Below the pieces are notes generated by a model. The model was not told the origin of the DNA and ran no database searches. It was given only the letters and a program-made list of their open reading frames with translations. A DNA stretch of 64,000 nucleotides, taken from contig CATQJL010000316.1 in assembly GCA_958299035.1 (NCBI GenBank), forward strand, positions 4,862,674 to 4,926,673, in the 5' to 3' direction. This document shows positions 1 through 11,377 of this stretch, in pieces (positions within the stretch are counted from its first letter, which is position 1; every line of letters starts with the position of its first letter). A program made the translations under genes and the position numbers. The DNA comes from Cylicocyclus nassatus. Its lineage: Eukaryota > Nematoda > Chromadorea > Rhabditida > Strongylidae.

Positions 1-270
1 CGGGAAAAGGTACCATAGTAATGCGCTAAATTTTCTCTCTCCAAAAAAATGCTTTTAGAATTTTTTATGACCCAGCTCAAAAAAACGCCAACCTAGACCG
101 CTTTTCTTTAACTACTTCTAAGTCTCAAATTTTCTCAATCTAACTTATGATGGGAGCACTGCTGTGAAGATCATGGATCTCTTTCAAACAAAGATAGTAA
201 AAAAACCATCAAGTGGCAAAAAAGATATGATTTTTTGAAAATATGCGCAAGAACTTTTGGACCAACCTAA
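1..270. mobile_element. Right end of a mariner-like inverted-repeat element, cut by the window edge
   Basis: The segment ends with GGACCAACCTAA followed by TA, the right-terminus pattern of the TTAGGT...ACCTAA elements elsewhere in this window. The same sequence, diverged, occurs at about 57,826-58,092. The element was therefore in place before the segmental duplication that made receptor copies A and B. No transposase is visible. Confidence 0.6.
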
Positions 271-403
271 TATATTCAAACGCAACAAACGCAACACTAG
301 TAGTGACGTACAATGCAAGACATGTAGGTAAAAGAAAAGCCAATAACAGCAACTTTAGAGGCAAAAGCGTTCGCATATCAACATAATGACACTTACTGTC
401 GCG

Positions 404-470
404 TTATGTATGCATTCCACCTTTTAGATTGCGATAGCATCGCAATCTAAAAGGTGGAATGCATACATAA
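404..470. repeat. Perfect 32-bp palindrome with 3-nt loop
   Basis: Positions 404-435 and 439-470 are exact reverse complements separated by AGC. In copy B (from about 58,217) the left arm and the small inner palindrome GCGATAGCATCGC are present, but the rest of the right arm is absent. The long hairpin is therefore specific to copy A. Confidence 0.9.
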
Positions 471-2199
471 TCGATAGTTCACAACTTCACATAGATAATG
501 ATGTATGTAACATTACTTGGTCTTTCAAAAAAAAACTCCGACTAAGAAGAACTTTCCTAACGTTCACTTACCGCCCACACAACATTTTTGGGCCCTTCTC
601 CTTTCCCACTCACCATCACAGCATTCACTGCAAAATTTAGGAGGGAGTTTTCTTATCAGCTTTTGTTTACACTTTGTTTTCTGAATATCCTAAGATACCT
701 TATTTCTAAGCGCTAACTTTTTGAAAATACTATCAGATTTAAGATTTTGGTTTGATTCTATGATGTTCAGCATGCTCAGCCGTCCTTGACAACAATACAA
801 CAGCTAAATGGACGATGATTATTGGTGTTACAGTGTTAGTTTTGATTTTTCTTCTATTTGAACGCAAGATAATCTGACATTTTTCACGCATTCACTTCTG
901 CTGGTTTGAGTAAAAGCGCTTGCAATAAATTGCTATACCTATAATGTTTGAAATCAGTCCCAAATTTTAGTGATCTTACATTTTTTGAAAAGTGAGAAAA
1001 TTAAAAAAAAAGAACTTTTTATTATTCGAACCCATTCTATCAAAAAAATTGTCAAGAAAAACTTGATCTAGAAATTTTAATGATTTCTATGATCACTGTC
1101 TACTTGCCGTATCAAGAAATACCATAACAATTCTACTTCTAGTTAGTTTAACATGTTTTTTTTCAAAATCCTTTTCAGTGAGGTATAAGAGCATTTGAAT
1201 TGGCTCAAAAGCGCTTCACTTTACAAAGGCAAAAAAGTCCAAAGAGAGCATTTTGATCTTCTTCAGCAATTTAAAATATTTTTTTTCTAGAATGTTTTTT
1301 CTGCAATGGAATCCAGCTAGAAAAGAATTCAAATAATATTTGAAATCCCCCCCCCCCGTTTGGCCGCTTAAAGATGAGACCCTAGTCCGTTTCTCTGTTC
1401 TGTGCAAAGCAATTATGTTCCTTGAAAATAGGGCAAAAATATGCAGCCTGTCCCAATTTTAATCAGGCCAAAATTGTCATTAGGTTTGCGTCGCGCCTGT
1501 AGCCTGTTTGCCTGCTCTCTTTTCAATCTCTTCTCTCTCTCCGACAGCGCGCATATGCAACGCGGACCATAGCGCTGCGAGCACAATTGGTCTGATCCTG
1601 ATTGGGATAGACTGTAACATCGATGTATGACTGAAATTATTATACTGGAGATCATTACTGATCGAAACCAAAATGTCCCCTCAAACGATAACGACACAAT
1701 TTTTGCTGCTTTCTGTGAAGTTGGGATCGTATGGGATCTGATGCAAGCGAAAACGCAATACCCTCCTATTAGAAATGGATCCTGAGAACGGAAAAGTATC
1801 GCTTTTTTCAGTTTGCGTCAAGCTGACAAACTGTGATAACTTGTGTCATCCTACATCTCAAATCTTTAATGTCATTATTCTAAACTTGAAAATGCTAGTG
1901 ATAAATAATTGCTAGGTCTTTTCGTAAAAGCGTATTGCAGATATTGAACAGTGAACAGGATTTGCGGGTTATGTCTGCACGGCTTTTTGAACGGGCTAAT
2001 TCTTGAAAACCCACAATGGTTCAGTTTCGCTCCCAACTAATCGACTAGCTTCACCATGCGGTGCTCGCAACGCCCCACAAATTGAGACTCTTATTATTTG
2101 CTGGTTTAAAGAAAACTTTTTTCAAAAAAAAAGTTTCTGAGCTATATTGTAAGTCCTCTCATCTTTAAACCTTGGCATGTTCTTGAGGATGAATAATTC

Positions 2200-2244
2200 C
2201 AATTGCTATACTATGCCGTATGCAGGTTGTTATGATGATATACA
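2200..2244. repeat. Left inverted end of the composite insertion
   Basis: This is the reverse complement of 19,443-19,487 with a single mismatch. It is probably a short inverted piece of the Penelope-like 3' tail. A TA-flanked element begins at its inner edge (2,243). The 58 bp between the direct repeat (2,133-2,141) and this arm have no counterpart at the right end. Confidence 0.75.
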
Positions 2245-2921
2245 GGGTGTCCCAAAAAATGTATCGAACGTTTGATCGCCAATATCTCTCTTCCCAAGAA
2301 GTCTTTTGACTTGCTTCAGGTACCGTTTTGTAGAGCTGGATTCAACTTAAATTTGCATTATAGAACAAATCACCCATCCCTCTTCATTACTGTAGGATTA
2401 CAGTAGAAACTTGAAACATATGGTGTCAATGTGGAAAAAGCTGCCTTTTCAAAAATTTTCAAAATAATGTGAAAACTCGTGTAATAGGGTTTTTATGGAC
2501 GCTGAGTTCAATACTCAACTATTCACAAGATTACGAAGCTTTCTAAACGGTGTAATCGCACTTTTTAGGAACATTGAAAAAATGTCCGCTACCTCTTACC
2601 TGGCATAACTCTTCAGTGAAGCATCATAATTAGTTGGAAACTTTACAGTTATAATCAGCAACTCTAATTAGCCTAGTGTTAAAGCTGTTAGGCTGTTTTG
2701 TTTCCTTTCTAAGGCGAAATATGGCTTTTCATTGCTTAAAACCCTTTTTGAAGTTTCTACCGTAATCCTACAGTAATGAAAAGAAATGAGTGATTCGTTC
2801 TATAATGCCAATCTAAGCTGAAGCCAGCTCTACAAATTGGTACCTAAAGCAAGAAAAAAGACTTCTTTAAAAGAGGGATATTAACGATCAAACGTTCGAT
2901 ACATTTTTTTGGGACACCCTG
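2243..2921. mobile_element. Inverted-repeat DNA element, CAGGGTGTCCC ends, TA target
   Basis: The 679-bp element starts CAGGGTGTCCC and ends GGGACACCCTG, with TA on both sides. The terminal inverted repeat extends over about 40 bp through CGAACGTTTGATCG. Inner parts are loosely palindromic and no transposase frame is present. It is a non-autonomous, probably Tc1/mariner-class element. Its inner sequence is related to the next element, showing two diverged branches of one family side by side. Confidence 0.8.
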
Positions 2922-2933
2922 TATATTATAATA

Positions 2934-3610
2934 CAGGGTGTCCCAAAAGTAAGTACACACTTTTCAATCGTTAATAGCTCTCTTCCCATTGTGTCTTTTC
3001 CCTCCATCTAAGCACTATTCTGTAAAGGAGGCTTCAACTTAGATATACACTATCGAGCAAATCACCGACCGCTCTTCGTTACCATGAGATTACGGTAAGA
3101 ACTTCCAGCATGTGGAACCATTGGGAATATGCCATCTGAAGAAATTTTTTCCAAAAATCTGAAAAATCGTGTACTAAGGTTTTCGCGCACGCCGATTCCA
3201 CTACACAACTTTTTACGAGTGTTTTCAGCTTTTTTGGCGGTGTAATCACATTTCTGACAAATACTGGGAATTTGGTCATTACGGTTTACCTGGGATAACT
3301 CTGGAAAGAAGCATCACAGTAAAGTGGAAGATTCATACTCGAAATCGGCGGCTTCGATCACCATAGTATAAGAGTTTACGGCTTGATTGGTTTTGTTTCG
3401 AGGCAGAGTATGGCCTCCAATGCCCTAAAATCCTTGTCGAAGTTCCCACCGTAATTCTACAGTAACGAAGAGCGATCGATGATTCGATCGATACTGTAAA
3501 TCTAAGCTGAAGCCTCCTCTATAGAATGGTGCTTACATGGCAGAAAAAGAGACAATGGGAAGAAAAATATTGATGATTGAAAAGTGCGTACTTATTTTTG
3601 GGACACCCTG
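2934..3610. mobile_element. Inverted-repeat DNA element, CAGGGTGTCCC ends, second copy
   Basis: The 677-bp element has the same 11-bp ends and TA flanks as its neighbour at 2,243-2,921. Its inverted repeat then reads AAAAGTAAGTACACACTTTTC. Interior blocks, such as those around 3,380-3,470, match the neighbour at 2,690-2,780 with many changes. No coding capacity is seen. Confidence 0.8.
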
Positions 3611-3659
3611 TATATAATATGATATAATATATAATATATAATATATAATATATAATATA

Positions 3660-4677
3660 TTAGGTCATTCCGAAAGTAATTTCGCTTTTTTCAAACGGGC
3701 GCAACATTTGATCGAACAAAGTTTTCTGAGAGATCTTGGAGGCATTCGATGCAAAATTTTATTCTCTTTCTAACGATTATGAAGTGTTGCAAAACAGTCA
3801 ATGAGCTTTCAGAAAATAACCAAAATTTCCGACCTATGCTTTTTGAAATGGTCAAGTTTTACAATTTTTCAAAACTTTCATATCAATCCTCAGAAGGAGC
3901 TCAAGTAACGATTCGATAGAGTAAACCTTATAGAATACAGCACTGCTTTTTTCTCCTTTCCATAGCTTGTCATAAATTTTTAACAGAATTTTAACTGATG
4001 CTACCGATTTCCATACTTGGGCAGCTACATCCTAGTAGAACATCAAACCTTGGGCAGCTCGGGTGTTATTCGATGCAGCTTTTCTCCTCATTCTAATGGG
4101 TGTTTTTTGTTTCCAATTCGTTTACTTTCCGGGGATAAGATCATCATAAGTCATTTTTTTAGCGAGCCCCAGGCTGCACCAGAAAAACTCGAAATTTGAT
4201 ATTTCGAACCCTTAAACCCTCACTTGCTTTGTAAAATTAATGCTAACTCATAGTACCATCTTGGCAGTCTCAAATTCCGAATATTTATGATGTCTGATGC
4301 GATTGTGGCTGATGTGGGCCTGCCAAAATCCGATGGTTTTGTTTAAAAAATCTTTTAAAAAATTACGGCGAGTACGAGAAAAAGAAAAAAGTAGTACTGT
4401 ATTCTTTAAGGTTTACTCTATCGAATCGTTACCTGAATTCCTCCTGAGGATTGATATGAAAGTTTTGAAAAATTGTAAAACTTGACCATTTCAAAAAGCA
4501 TAGGTCGGAAATTTTGGTTATTTTCTGAAAGCTCATTGACTGTTTTGCTACACTTCATAATCGTTAGAAAGAGAATAAAATTTTGCATCGAATGCCTCCA
4601 AGATCTCTTAGAAAACTTTGTTCGATCAAATGTTGCGCCCGTTTGAAAAAAGCGAAATTACTTTCGGAATGACCTAA
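3660..4677. mobile_element. Mariner-like long inverted-repeat element
   Basis: It starts TTAGGTCATTCCGAAAGTAA and ends with the reverse complement, flanked by TA within an AT-rich 7-bp repeat. The two arms are inverted copies over roughly 300 bp each, so a transcript would fold into a long hairpin. No transposase remnant is seen. It belongs to the same family as 11,378-12,400 and 12,420-13,440. Confidence 0.85.
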
Positions 4678-5256
4678 TATAATATATAATATATAATATA
4701 TAATATATAATATATAATATATAATATATAATATATAATATATAATATATAATATATAATATATAATATATAATATATAATATATAATATATAATATAAT
4801 ATATAATTTATAATATATAATATATAATACATAATATATAATATATAATATATAATATATAATATATAATATATAATATATAATATATAATATATAATAT
4901 ATAATATATAATATATAATATATAGTATATAATATATAATATATAATATATAATATATAATATATAATATATAATATATAATATATAATATATAATATAT
5001 AATATATAGTATATAATATATAATATATAATATATAATATATAATATATAGTATATAATATATAATATATAATATATAATATATAATATATAATATATAA
5101 TATATAATATATAATATATAATATATAATATATAATATATAATATATAATATATAATATATAATATATAATATATAATATAATATATAATATATAATATA
5201 TAATATATAATATATAATATATAATATATAATATATAATATATAATATATAATATA
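4678..5256. repeat. Tandem 7-bp repeat (ATATAAT)n, left half
   Basis: This is a near-uninterrupted run of the heptamer ATATAAT with rare variants (ATATAGT, a few slipped units). It resumes at 8,914-9,012 after the LTR element. Short stretches of the same heptamer separate most elements between 3.6 and 13.5 kb and recur at 18,723-18,779. Confidence 0.95.
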
Positions 5257-5627
5257 TGTCAGAGGGCGCGGATCACCGACCTACCGATCTTCAGTGGCGG
5301 GAAGAAAAGCCCGCGCTGATCCCTTCGGCAGGGTATAAATACCGGGAGTTAGGGGGAGTCTCAGAGTCCGCGCTGGAGAAGCGCTAGAGGGAGCTAACTC
5401 CGTCGAAGAGAGGCGGATCTCCCCCTTAGATAGAGAGTTCTTCCTAGTAAACCTGCCGAAGTGGTCAAGAGGGTAAAGCCCGTCGTTTTGTTGTAAGCCT
5501 TGTTCACGTTGCGCATTATTGTTCTTGTTGTTTGTTGCCGTTTTTCTGAGATAAATTGTTAGTCGTTCAATCCGTGTTGTCTATCGATCCGGTTAAAACC
5601 GTTATACCACTAGACACCCCGGTTACA
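5257..5627 (+). repeat. 5' long terminal repeat
   Basis: The 371-bp LTR begins TGTCAGAGGGCG and ends CCCCGGTTACA. A TATA box (TATAAATA, 5,334-5,341) is the probable core promoter. Compared with the 3' LTR it carries 11 extra bases near 5,297-5,312. Confidence 0.9.
5334..5341 (+). promoter_or_regulatory. TATA box in 5' LTR
   Basis: TATAAATA lies 77 bp inside the LTR. It is preserved in the 3' LTR at the matching place (about 8,619). It is probably the promoter for the genomic RNA. Confidence 0.6.
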
Positions 5628-5987
5628 TGGGGGCCGAGCAGACCTGGATCGATTGAAATACACACGGAGCGACTGATATCGACTGTCTCAGAGGCAAGAC
5701 AGCAGAGAACGCGTAGAACAGGCCAAGAAGGCGAAACCAAAAGACCAAAAAGGTGGGAAATCTATACGTCATCAAGCAGGTGACGTACGTAACAGGCCAA
5801 GAAGGCCAGATCTAAGATCAACTGGAGGAAAGTCTCTATCATATCATACAAAGCAGGTTGTTAAGGTATAAGGGAGAAGTGACTATTGATCAAATCATCC
5901 ACGCTTAATAGAGGCGTGAGTATCGATTGTGATTGACTCTCTTCGATCAGCTGAGACGCGCGATTTCGCGTGCGGCGTTGATTACCG

Positions 5988-8672
5988 ATGATTGTAAAGG
6001 CAAGGCGAAGCATTTCGCTGCCGAGTACATTTATGTTCATGGATATGGATCAGAAGCAAAGATGTGCAGATGATATCCATGAGAGAAAAGCACACTTGAT
6101 GATGGAGGAGATAAGTCTTATCAGAAAAGAAGTGGAAATGCTACCTGGGATGGTAAGCAAGGTCCTTAGCCGATGCGGGATACCGGCTGATGGATTGCCA
6201 CTTGAAGAAGAGTTGGAAGCTATGGTAGCCACAGTGTTGGGTAGGCTGGAGAACCTAACAGCCGAGTTAAACCAGATAGTCGGTCCCAGAGCAACGGCAG
6301 TTGCAGTGAGGGAAGGCAGTGTGTTGAGAGGGTCGGATGTCGGACCACCCGACAATTATCGAGGGGTGGAAGATCAGTTGCTTAGCTATTTTCAAAGCAT
6401 GACTTTTCCTGATCCTGGAGTCTTCAAGGGCTATGATAATGAGGACTTTGACAGATTCATTCGGAAGTTCAAAAGAAAGTATGGTACCATGGCCCAGGAT
6501 GAACAATTGCTAATAGAGGTCCTGGGTGATGAACACTTGGAAGGAAGGGCAAAGTCGTTATTTCTGAGCATACCCATGGGGGTAAGGCAGCAAGGCTTCG
6601 ATAGAGTAGTGAGGGAGATGGCTTCACTACTGGCCTGTGACTCCACGGCAGCTAGGTTAAAGGCGCTGACAGCCTTAAGGAATATGCGCCTAAGGCCAGG
6701 CCAAGAGGTCGCGGACTTTTGTGTCGCCCTCGAAAACCTAGCAAGGAAGGCCAATCCTCAGTGTACCATTGAGGAGAGATCGATGGAGTATGCGCAGATT
6801 CTACTAGAGAATCTGACGTCATGGCCGGAATACGTACAGCTGGTGGGGACCCTACACCAGGTGGACCCAGCTGAGGCATACAACAGAATAAAGGAAGTCG
6901 CGATTGAGATCGAGCAATCGCGAAGGCTCTGCAAATTCGAAAGGAGAAGTGAACCGCAAGCTTCACTGTGGAGGAAACAAAGCAAAAATGAGAAGTATGT
7001 CCCGGTAAGAGCGCATCATCGAAGCAGCTCGGAGGAGAGAATCGGAAGGGAGGATGGTGTGAGAAGGCAGGAGTCATTGAGCTCGGATGCCAGCTATGAT
7101 GAGGAGCAGGGAGGAAGGTGCTTCAAATGTGGTCACTTCGGACATGTGATAAGAGACTGCAAGTACAGGAAAACGGAGATTGAAAGCGCTACCGAGGCTT
7201 CAACTGGGGTAGCATCCATGATAAGCAGGAGCCGTAATATGGTCGTAAAAACCTCTCAAGTTGAGGCAAACGGATTTGTTGGTAGAAGAACGTTGACTCG
7301 AGCGAGGATGTTGGGAAGAAAGGTTTCGACACTTTTAGACACGGGCTCCATGATAAGTATACTACCTGTGAGCGTGCTTATAGAAGCAAGGAACAGCGGC
7401 TACGATGTCGAGTCACTTCAGACTTTCGATATCCCGGAAGGAAGCATACACGATGCATCAAACCATGTGATGAGCTTTATCGGAGGTGTAAAAGTAGAAG
7501 TAGAACTAGAAGGAGGATGCAAGAAGGAAGTGGCTTTTCATGTTTCGGACGATGAAGACAAGGAAATACTCATAGGCACAAATGCATTGAGGGATCTGGG
7601 AGTGGAAGTAGTGATACCCAAGAAGCCTGAAGTCAAAGTAAAAGCAAAGGATAGGATGGTGCCTCCACACAAGAGAAACACCGCCTCAGTAAGAGCGAAG
7701 TTCCAACAAGGTACCATAACTACAAAGAGAGCTATTTCAGAGAAGGACAGAAAGGACAGATCTGTGACTGTCAACAAGAAAACTTTTATTGAGAGAAAAA
7801 GTGATGTCAAAGCAGACAAGGGAATTTGGCCAGAGGAAGCTTGTGAACCCAAGTGGAAAAATTCGACAGGTAAGAAGGGCATCAGGAAACATAGCCCATG
7901 CAGAAGCCACGATTTCGTGAGATTGTGCGATAAGGCACAGAAAGGAGTCAGAGTTGAAAAGACATGCAAAGAGGAGGGACAAAGTTCCAAGAAGGAACGT
8001 CCTGTTGCGTTTGTTGCGCCGAGATGTGCAGGATCACTTGAGGAAGTTGAGTTGAAACAGTGTGGAGTACTGACCAAGGTGGCAGTATCATTCAGTCAAC
8101 TCAAAGAAGCGTTGAAATACTTGAAGAACTGTCGTATGTGGATCATAGTATGGCCCATGAACCCAAGAAGGGAGTATGAGGCTATCATTGAGACATCGCG
8201 GATATGCAAGAAGTACCTCGAAGAAGGAGGAAAGATTGTATCCGTGTGGCCACCACCATTGTTCAAGAAGATTGGTATGTGGAAAACGAAGTCAAAAGTG
8301 TGGACGGTGATTGAATCAATACTGAAAAAATCGGCAAACCCATATCAGTTGTTCATGTTGGCTCCCTCAAGGGAAAAGGAACGTGAACAGAGAAGCAGAT
8401 GGACCCCAAAAATTCTTTGCAGGTATACGACACGCATTTCAGGGACGGATATGCGCGCTACCACTACAACGACATCCGCAGACGAGTTCCCGGCGCCAAG
8501 CTCAGCAAGTTGCAGCAGCCGTCGAGGACGTCGGCTCCCCGGAGGGGAGGGATGTCAGAGGGCGCGGATCACCGACCTACCGATCTTCAGTGGGCCCGCG
8601 CTGACCCCTTCGGCAGGGTATAAATACCGGGAGTTAGGGGGAGTCTCAGAGTCCGCGGTGGAGAAGCGCTAG
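5988..8672 (+). CDS. Gag-protease polyprotein of the LTR element
   Basis: One uninterrupted 894-residue frame. Residues about 140-312 resemble the capsid-like region of Ty3/gypsy Gag proteins, rich in charged helices. A CCHC zinc knuckle (C-x2-C-x4-H-x4-C) sits at 378-391. A retropepsin motif D-T-G is at 451-453, preceded by LL, with a flap-like LIGTNALRDLG further on. Residues about 545-680 are very basic. The C-terminal part (about 690-810, with a WPPPLFKK motif) is not recognised. The frame enters the 3' LTR and ends about 120 nt inside it. The absence of stops across 2.7 kb suggests selection or recent origin. Reverse transcriptase and integrase are missing. Confidence 0.85.
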   Translation: MIVKARRSISLPSTFMFMDMDQKQRCADDIHERKAHLMMEEISLIRKEVEMLPGMVSKVLSRCGIPADGLPLEEELEAMVATVLGRLENLTAELNQIVGPRATAVAVREGSVLRGSDVGPPDNYRGVEDQLLSYFQSMTFPDPGVFKGYDNEDFDRFIRKFKRKYGTMAQDEQLLIEVLGDEHLEGRAKSLFLSIPMGVRQQGFDRVVREMASLLACDSTAARLKALTALRNMRLRPGQEVADFCVALENLARKANPQCTIEERSMEYAQILLENLTSWPEYVQLVGTLHQVDPAEAYNRIKEVAIEIEQSRRLCKFERRSEPQASLWRKQSKNEKYVPVRAHHRSSSEERIGREDGVRRQESLSSDASYDEEQGGRCFKCGHFGHVIRDCKYRKTEIESATEASTGVASMISRSRNMVVKTSQVEANGFVGRRTLTRARMLGRKVSTLLDTGSMISILPVSVLIEARNSGYDVESLQTFDIPEGSIHDASNHVMSFIGGVKVEVELEGGCKKEVAFHVSDDEDKEILIGTNALRDLGVEVVIPKKPEVKVKAKDRMVPPHKRNTASVRAKFQQGTITTKRAISEKDRKDRSVTVNKKTFIERKSDVKADKGIWPEEACEPKWKNSTGKKGIRKHSPCRSHDFVRLCDKAQKGVRVEKTCKEEGQSSKKERPVAFVAPRCAGSLEEVELKQCGVLTKVAVSFSQLKEALKYLKNCRMWIIVWPMNPRREYEAIIETSRICKKYLEEGGKIVSVWPPPLFKKIGMWKTKSKVWTVIESILKKSANPYQLFMLAPSREKEREQRSRWTPKILCRYTTRISGTDMRATTTTTSADEFPAPSSASCSSRRGRRLPGGEGCQRARITDLPIFSGPALTPSAGYKYRELGGVSESAVEKR

Positions 8673-8913
8673 AGGGAGCTAACTCCGTCGAAGAGAGGCG
8701 GATCTCCCCCTTAGATAGAGAGTTCTTCCTAGTAAACCTGCCGAAGTGGTCAAGAGGGTAAAGCCCGTCGTTCTGTTGCAAGCCTTGTTCACGTTGCGCA
8801 TTATTGTTCTTGTTGTTTGTTGCCGTTTTTCTGAGATAAATTGTTAGTCGTTCAATCCGTGTTGTCTATCGATCCGGTTAAAACCGTTATACCACTAGAC
8901 ACCCCCGGTTACA
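8553..8913 (+). repeat. 3' long terminal repeat
   Basis: The 361-bp LTR nearly matches 5,257-5,627 and also contains the last 40 codons of the Gag-protease frame. The purine tract GGAGGGGAGGGA directly precedes it. Confidence 0.9.
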
Positions 8914-9012
8914 TATATAATATATAATATATAATATATAATATATAATATATAATATATAGTATATAATATATAATATATAATATATAATATATAGTAT
9001 ATAATGTATAAT
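8914..9012. repeat. Tandem 7-bp repeat (ATATAAT)n, right half
   Basis: Continuation of the heptamer array interrupted by the LTR element. Confidence 0.9.
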
Positions 9013-9015
9013 ATA

Positions 9016-9573
9016 CAGGGTGGCCGAAAAGTATGGGCGTCACATTTTTCGTTTAGTGATTTTTCATAGCAGACAAAATTCTGTAAGATTATTTTTGTAT
9101 GCCAAAAACAGAGGCATCTTAATGTGTTAATCCTGCAAGACTGGGTTCCTGCACATGCATACAGACTTCAGCAGCTGACCTTGAAGTCGATGCGTCAAAA
9201 ATACTACTTGAAGAATGTACCCATTGCGAATCGGTTGAAATAACCCGAATATTAATTGAATATATTCTAAGACCTGAGGTTACGTAGAGTACAGTCCGAG
9301 GAATAACAAAGTGCTGTAACAGCAGAAAATTCTCCTCTCCAAGACAAGATACAGTAATACAAATATGGTGTTAACTGAACGCGCCGCAGCGCCTCTCAAG
9401 AGAATGTAGACTCAGGAGTCCCGTTTGCACCAGAAGGCTTCAGTCCGCTTGATTTTCATTTATCTTAATATAGAGGCTATTCAGAAGCTATACGCATATT
9501 GGCCGCCATGATAGGATATTTCAGAAAGAAGATATATTACATGTTGTAACGCCCATACTTACCGGCCACCCTG
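9016..9573. mobile_element. Inverted-repeat element, CAGGGTGGCCG ends, TA target
   Basis: The 558-bp element starts CAGGGTGGCCGAAAAGTATG and ends with an imperfect reverse complement, flanked by TA. It resembles the CAGGGTGTCCC pair but is a separate branch. Its interior shows no long palindrome and no transposase. Confidence 0.75.
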
Positions 9574-9601
9574 TATAATATATAATGTATAATATATAAT
9601 A

Positions 9602-10621
9602 TTAGGTCGTTCCGAAAGTTCTTTCCGCTTTTTCAACTTATCATAAAAACGTGGAACGAAGAAAGGGAAACGCTTCAGGCACTGTCCGACGCAACTTTTC
9701 TTCCTCTTTTCAACTATCACACTCCTGTGCCGCTCGCTCTTGTGTTCGGTGAGATAATGGCCAAAATTTCGAACCCATGGTTTTTACCATGTCCAACTTT
9801 GGCAATTTTTCACTATCTTCTTTTTTCATCTTTGGAAAAGCTTTGATAGCAATCGGATAGAGTAAACAAAGTGCAATATTATGCAATTTTTTCGCAATTT
9901 CATCTGGCTTCTCATTATTTTTTTGAGATAACTTCTTCAGAAGTCTTTACTTTTTCAAAGTCACAAAACACACAAACGCTCTGAACATCAACAAATCTTC
10001 GGTTTTCGAAACTTTCAAAAGTTGTTTATGATTGTACACTATTTTTACAAATTAAGTGAGCGTTTACCGCTTCGAAATATAAGATTTCGCATTTCACGGG
10101 CATATCATGAGGCGGGTTCAAAATCAAGATTTATGGAAATTTCATCGCCAAAAACCCCACAAACTAAGAAGAAAAAGCACCCTTCAGAAAGACGAGAAAA
10201 AGCTGCATCGAATGACACCTTAGTTGTGCGCCGTTTTATGTTCTATGGCTTCTGCCATCCCCAAAAGTGGAATTTGATAGCATCAGAAAAATAATTCTAA
10301 AAATGTTTTGAGGCTACCTATAGATGCCGAAAAATTGCATAATATTGCACTTTGTTTACTCTATCCGACTGCTGTCAAGGCTTTTTCAAAAGTCAAAAAA
10401 GAAGATAGTGAAAAATTGCCAAATTTGGACATGGTGAAAACCATAGGTCCGAAATTTCGGTCATTATTCCACTGATCACAAGAACGAGCGGCACAGGAGT
10501 ATGATAGTTGAAAAGAGGAAGAAAAGTTGCGTCGGACAGTGCCTGAAGCTTTTCCCTTTCTTCGTTCCACGTGTTTTTATGATAAGTTGAAAAAACGGAA
10601 AGAACTTTCGGAACGACCTAA
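9602..10621. mobile_element. Mariner-like long inverted-repeat element
   Basis: The 1,020-bp element starts TTAGGTCGTTCCGAAAGTTC and ends in the reverse complement, with TA flanks. Long arms pair over about 300 bp. The middle holds only short frames without resemblance to transposase. Confidence 0.85.
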
Positions 10622-10637
10622 TATATGATATATAATA

Positions 10638-11373
10638 TTAGGTTGAACCGAAAGTTCTGTCGCACCATTTTCAAAAAATCATAACTTCTTTCTGCCACGA
10701 CGATTTTGCGCAATTCAAATTTTGTCTGAAAGTGTACAGCATGTAGTTTCCAAAAGCTCCCTGCGGAGTTTCCGACATGCTCAGGTGGCAGAGATAAAAA
10801 TGAAAGAACGAGATCATCCGAAATTCGGAATTTTTAAGCAAGAATTCTAGAAATTCAGAAACAGTGCGATAAAATCCAGAAAAGCCATTATCCTAATTTT
10901 TTCTACATTTGATTACTATCTGAGTCAAGTTTGTGCTGATCGAGTCCTTCTTTCAAAAGTTATGATTTTTTGAAAAATAATGCCGAAAAATCAATTTCCT
11001 AAGAATTCTTAAGAAACGGATTTTTTGGCATTTTTTTTCAAAAATTCATAACTTCTGAAAGAAGACCTCGATTAGCACAAACTTGACTCGTTTAGTAATC
11101 AAATGTAAGAAAAATTAGGATAATGGCTTTTCTGGATTTTATCGCACAGTTTCTGAATTTTTAGAATTCTTGCTCAAAAATTCCGAATTTCGGATGATCT
11201 CGTTCTTTCATTTTTATCTCTGCAACCTGAGCACTTTGGAAAGTCCTCAGGAAAATCTTGGAAGCTATTTGCTTTACGCTTTCAGGCAAAATTTGAATTG
11301 CGCAAAATCGTCATGACCGAAAGAAGTTATGATTTTTTGAAAATGGTGCGACAGAACTTTCGGTTCAACCTAA
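10638..11373. mobile_element. Mariner-like long inverted-repeat element
   Basis: The 736-bp element starts TTAGGTTGAACCGAAAGTTC and ends in its reverse complement, with TA flanks. It is an almost complete palindrome over its whole length, centred near 11,005. Confidence 0.85.
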
Positions 11374-11377
11374 TATA

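Larger units (their letters stand above)
1..2141 (+). repeat. Segmental duplication copy A, left part
   Basis: This stretch aligns collinearly with about 57,826-61,266, with scattered substitutions and indels. It holds no exon I can support and is probably upstream sequence or intron of receptor copy A. Copy B has a 924-bp insertion (58,750-59,673) and about 390 bp of extra sequence (about 60,680-61,075) that are missing here. The alignment stops at 2,141 and resumes at 19,499, which defines the 17.3 kb insertion. Confidence 0.85.
5257..8913 (+). mobile_element. LTR retrotransposon coding only Gag and protease
   Basis: The complete element has two TGT...ACA long terminal repeats (5,257-5,627 and 8,553-8,913), a primer-binding-type TGG directly after the 5' LTR (from 5,628) and a purine tract (8,541-8,552) directly before the 3' LTR. 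TATA flanks both ends, a possible 4-bp target duplication, though it sits in an AT repeat. The LTRs differ at a handful of bases plus an 11-bp and a 1-bp indel, so the insertion is fairly recent. There is no reverse transcriptase, RNase H or integrase, so it must be mobilised in trans. Confidence 0.9.

Noticed and set aside
4678..5256. Heptamer array as telomeric repeat
   Set aside because: Nematode telomeres are TTAGGC; this is ATATAAT in an internal position.
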